A stretch of DNA of 64,000 nt from positions 1,240,001 to 1,304,000 of the forward strand of contig JAWKTZ010000006.1 in assembly GCA_041398845.1 (NCBI GenBank). Direction: 5' to 3'. This document shows positions 62,001-64,000 of this stretch, piece by piece (position 1 is the first letter of the stretch; each line of letters begins with the position of its first letter). The DNA is from Fuerstiella sp041398845. GTDB lineage: Bacteria > Planctomycetota > Planctomycetia > Planctomycetales > Planctomycetaceae. Below the pieces are notes generated by a model. The model did no database searches and was not told where the DNA came from. It was given only the letters and a program-made list of their open reading frames with translations. Position numbers and translations under genes: made by a program.

Positions 62001-64000
62001 GTCCACACTTTCCGCAGCAGCCGGAAGCGGCACGGTGGATGATGCCTGCTGACACAGATACCACAACCGCTGCCATTCCCAACCGCGATGATCTTCGTCG
62101 TCAGTGGTCAGAGGCTGGCATTGTTGCAGAAGAATGCGAGCCTGATCGTAGGCGTTTTCTTCGATGCGTGCCGCGGCCGAACCTATGCGAGCCACATAGG
62201 CTTCGTACGCTTCGGCTCGACGCGCCTGTTCGGCTTCGCGTTTCTTTTCTTCGGCCAGCATCCGCTGCTGTTCGGCCAGATCTTTTTGTTCTTCGGCGAT
62301 CTTTTTCTGGCGGAGCGATTCGGCAGCGGCCTGTACGGCCCGCATTTCCTGAGTCTTTGCTTTGGCTTCGCTGGCTTTTGCCAGCATTTCCTGGCGTTGC
62401 GCTTCGGCGGCGGCGTCGACCGCATTCTGACGTTGCCGTTCGGCTTCCTGTGCACTGTCGACCGCTTTTTGGCGTTGAACTTCGACCTTTTCTTTTTCTT
62501 TGATCACCTGATCGCGTGCATCTTCGGCCAGTTGGCGTTGCTCTTCAGCCACGCCCTGTTGACGAACGGCTTCTTCCTTCTGGAAAATCGCTTCGCTGCG
62601 TTCTTTGTTGATCCACACGGCCGCTCCGCTGACCACCACAAACAACAGTCCCGCCAGACCAACGCCAACTCGACGGTAGGTTTTGGCTCGCTGCTGACGA
62701 AGTTCGCGCTGACGAGCTGCTTCAACGATGTCAGCGTGCAGTGCGGCGTGCGGCGGCAGCGACACATTCAGGAGGCTGCTGGCGAGATCGTAGTCGCCTT
62801 TGGCCTGAGCGGCTGAGGCATATTCGAACTGTGTGGTTTGAAGTTCCGCAACAGCCGTTTCGTTACCGTCCCACAGTTCGATCGCCTGGCGAAAGCCGAA
62901 CAACGCTTCATTGAAATCATCGTAGGCCGCTGACTGGCGAGCATCCTGCAGATGCTGAGTGGCTCGATCGGAAAGATGAATGCTTTCGGAGTGTGACTGA
63001 TACTGCCGCACGGCTTCCTGAAACTCGATGACGCTGGAATAGCGCATTCGAGGATCCGTCTTCATGGCCTTGCGAGCAATGTTGATCAACTCACCGGATT
63101 TCTCCGTCGGTTGAATGATATTGTGAGCGGCCGCGTGAATGCAGTTCATTTCCGCAGTACTGCGATGCGGCTTCAGGCCAGTCGCGATTTCGTACAGGAT
63201 GGCACCCAGCAGATACACATCACTGCGGATGCCGATTTTGGGAAGCGGTCCCAGAATCATCTCCGGAGCCATATATGCCGGCGTTCCACCGATGTCCGGC
63301 ACTTGCACGATACCTCCGAAGCGGCGTTCCAGATCAATCGGCATGGCCAGGCCCCAGTCCATGACCAGCACCTCGCCGAATTCTCCCAGCATCGTGTTTT
63401 CGGGCTTCAGGTCGCGGTGCAGAATGCCCTTCGAATGAGCGAACGCAACCGCATCGGCCACACGCATCAGGATCTGCAGATTTTCGTCGAGCGACTTTTC
63501 GCCGATGACGTTTTTCCAGGGTGTCCCCTGAACTCGTTTCATGGCATAAAAGAATGCTCCACTGGCATCGCGGCCCACATCATAAATGGGAACGATGTTG
63601 GGATGTTCCAGGTCGCCCGTGACGCAGGCTTCAGACAGAAACTTATTGCGAGCATCGTCATTTTTTTCTGTGCCCGGCTTCAGCATCTTGACCGCGACCG
63701 TACGGTCGATGGATGCCTGACGAGCCGCATAGACGACTCCCATGCCGCCTTTGCCCAGCAGAGTGATCAGGTCGTAATCGGACGGGTTGCGATTGGCTTC
63801 CGCGTCCTCGGACGAACGCATGCTGCGCGGCTGAATGACCAGCGTGGAATCGGCCACAGCCGACTGCGGAAGATTCAGCTTCAGTGATGTTTCGTCAGTG
63901 ACACCGGGCTGAGACACGGCGAAGGACCACGCTTCGTCGTACTGGCCGATCCGAGTTGCCTGATCGGCGGGATCGCCACTGCCCGGAAAGGTTGGATCTT
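59088..64000 (-). CDS. Giant membrane Ser/Thr kinase with WD40 propellers (partial, 5' end outside window)
   Basis: The reading frame enters the window at 64000 with no start codon inside, so the N-terminus is missing; a GTG at 63917 would be internal. Counting from that GTG, the Hanks-type kinase has the glycine loop LLGKGGMGVV at 53-62, Lys77 in VAVKML, HRDLKPEN at 167-174, and DWG (not DFG) at 187-189. Residues about 419-440 form one transmembrane helix (VGVGLAGLLFVVVSGAAVWI), then a long coiled coil rich in Glu, Gln and Ala. The rest, to residue 1609, is WD40 propellers with repeats such as DGRQLLVASDG and GHTGRVLYGCFSPDGKQIV. It would sense something extracytoplasmic and phosphorylate cytoplasmic partners, likely the adjacent sigma factor. 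Confidence 0.92.
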   Translation of the reverse strand, partial: DPTFPGSGDPADQATRIGQYDEAWSFAVSQPGVTDETSLKLNLPQSAVADSTLVIQPRSMRSSEDAEANRNPSDYDLITLLGKGGMGVVYAARQASIDRTVAVKMLKPGTEKNDDARNKFLSEACVTGDLEHPNIVPIYDVGRDASGAFFYAMKRVQGTPWKNVIGEKSLDENLQILMRVADAVAFAHSKGILHRDLKPENTMLGEFGEVLVMDWGLAMPIDLERRFGGIVQVPDIGGTPAYMAPEMILGPLPKIGIRSDVYLLGAILYEIATGLKPHRSTAEMNCIHAAAHNIIQPTEKSGELINIARKAMKTDPRMRYSSVIEFQEAVRQYQSHSESIHLSDRATQHLQDARQSAAYDDFNEALFGFRQAIELWDGNETAVAELQTTQFEYASAAQAKGDYDLASSLLNVSLPPHAALHADIVEAARQRELRQQRAKTYRRVGVGLAGLLFVVVSGAAVWINKERSEAIFQKEEAVRQQGVAEEQRQLAEDARDQVIKEKEKVEVQRQKAVDSAQEAERQRQNAVDAAAEAQRQEMLAKASEAKAKTQEMRAVQAAAESLRQKKIAEEQKDLAEQQRMLAEEKKREAEQARRAEAYEAYVARIGSAAARIEENAYDQARILLQQCQPLTTDDEDHRGWEWQRLWYLCQQASSTVPLPAAAESVDTVWNADGSLQQFAVGMLSGAVQIHDGRGAVRSSITTGGRVVRCVDYSPDGRQLLVASDGQGLHMFAADSGQRILTFDVDKQTTVYSAQFSANGRLVVSTNDNGQTTIWNAIDGTALVTLHGHRGIVHQATLENAETPTRLITVGEDGAAIVWTDASGRWNDAKSIEQSPPFSEHSGQIFAVAISADGNTVATAGHDQQILLWKISDLKEFDFEAAVAGDPDSVNSQVPATSLDGHTAAIRSLSFSNDGTTLASAGHDNAIRIWSLPDPQTRLQPVRVRTSTTESAVLLKTLRGHGQWIRCCRISPDANSVVSTGLDQTARVWDIAAYQESAPLQTQTLNGHDDAVLDARFSPSGKHIVTASRDRTLRTWDAATGSLLHSFREGHSFLATTATYSADGSKLATAAVDGTVRLWDARTGSQQHVLTETGRGAVVAFSPDMTLLATGGPVQASDGQQPAQWKARLWDVATGTLKFELPGHDGVISAVAFSSDGRQLFCGDSTGLGILWNAATGEQIRLMKWHTARIIAARFVRDGSLITAAAERAVVKWNVNTGKVDEANLLLHDQNLTAVDVDESGRYVVTACKDNSVRLWDFSTKQILNTIAEPAQDNATDTTRVTGIALSANRRFVAIADAGRKIVRLFDVASGTERIYPQSNDRRGPFLTLPPSQPLQSVAFATDSQSVLVIGGDRVTLYSTDNAQLPFRRLLTNYSPQGVVASVDYSPDERQIVSGSWDSSAVIWDAATGRSLRKLTGAHRAAVNSAAFNPVSAMPLVLTTSDDGTAVLWKSDTGEFAGRFSGHTGRVLYGCFSPDGKQIVTTSDDGTVRLWDISTFDRPLHVFEDHTDAVSRATFSHDGRQLATASADNSAVVRDLSTGTIVCRLSGHAAAVNDVSFTADGRRIITASDDFHCKVWDASTGKELLTLKGHTREITSVAFTPVNNALLTSSLDSTAIVWPATTPTDHTQQPIPQSKPR

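Noticed and set aside
1..64000. tRNA and rRNA genes
   Set aside because: No cloverleaf with a GTTCRA-type T loop or rRNA-like stretch was seen by eye in the intergenic regions; a covariance-model scan would be decisive.

Overview
The window looks like a planctomycete chromosome (Planctomycetota, probably the Planctomycetaceae/Gimesia/Fuerstiella side). This is judged from its gene families: a formylglycine sulfatase, a DUF1549/DUF1553 cytochrome protein (PSD1 type), DUF1080, DUF1559 pseudopilin, PEP-CTERM and LEDR-type secreted giants with dockerin-like ends, DUF6807, Tat-exported Gfo/Idh/MocA and sugar isomerase proteins, an ECF sigma factor paired with a WD40 Ser/Thr kinase, and a membrane pyrophosphatase. 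Genes are loosely spaced, switch strand often, and many lack a clear Shine-Dalgarno site.

Layout. 1-8.4 kb: the end of a YebC gene, then a sulfatase, an esterase, a PSD1 cytochrome protein, an enolase-superfamily dehydratase and a PEP-CTERM protein. 8.6-12.6 kb: one very long secreted protein gene (delta-60 repeats, cadherin-like and dockerin-like parts) cut by a single in-frame TGA. 13.4-18.7 kb: an accessory block with a membrane protein, a caspase-like protein with a C-terminal peptidoglycan-binding-like segment, a Roc-type GTPase and an Rpn-family nuclease. 18.7-24.2 kb: mannonate dehydratase, esterase, two Cys-rich secreted peptides, a dimethylformamidase-like protein and an inositol monophosphatase. 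24.8-30.6 kb: a secreted-protein/pseudopilin gene group hit by two insertion sequences, one with a perfect 8-bp target duplication and one IS5-like element flanked by CTAG. 31-48.3 kb: mostly ordinary metabolic and envelope genes, including hppA, an FGGY kinase, a TVP38 protein and a bifunctional nuclease. 48.3-50 kb: a gene-poor, more AT-rich stretch with one orphan ORF. 50-55 kb: Gfo/Idh/MocA, an SGNH-DUF6807 fusion, and a fusion of an FAD oxidoreductase with an MnmM/YtqB-like methyltransferase. 55.1-58.3 kb: a 41-bp near-perfect hairpin, a second IS5-like copy, an M15 peptidase and a dense palindromic repeat cluster. 58.3-64 kb: an ECF sigma factor and a giant WD40 kinase that runs off the window.

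The metabolic genes fit breakdown of sulfated and uronate-containing polysaccharides: sulfatase, esterases, mannonate dehydratase, enolase-superfamily dehydratase, TIM-barrel isomerases, oxidoreductase and FGGY kinase. They are scattered rather than in one operon.

The two most interesting items are the FAD-oxidoreductase/MnmM-like fusion (53445-55070), which could be a MnmC-like tRNA wobble-uridine enzyme built with a different methyltransferase, and the caspase-like/Roc-GTPase/membrane-protein block (13455-17338), which resembles the domain mix of bacterial conflict or cell-death systems. Function in both cases is inferred from sequence patterns only.
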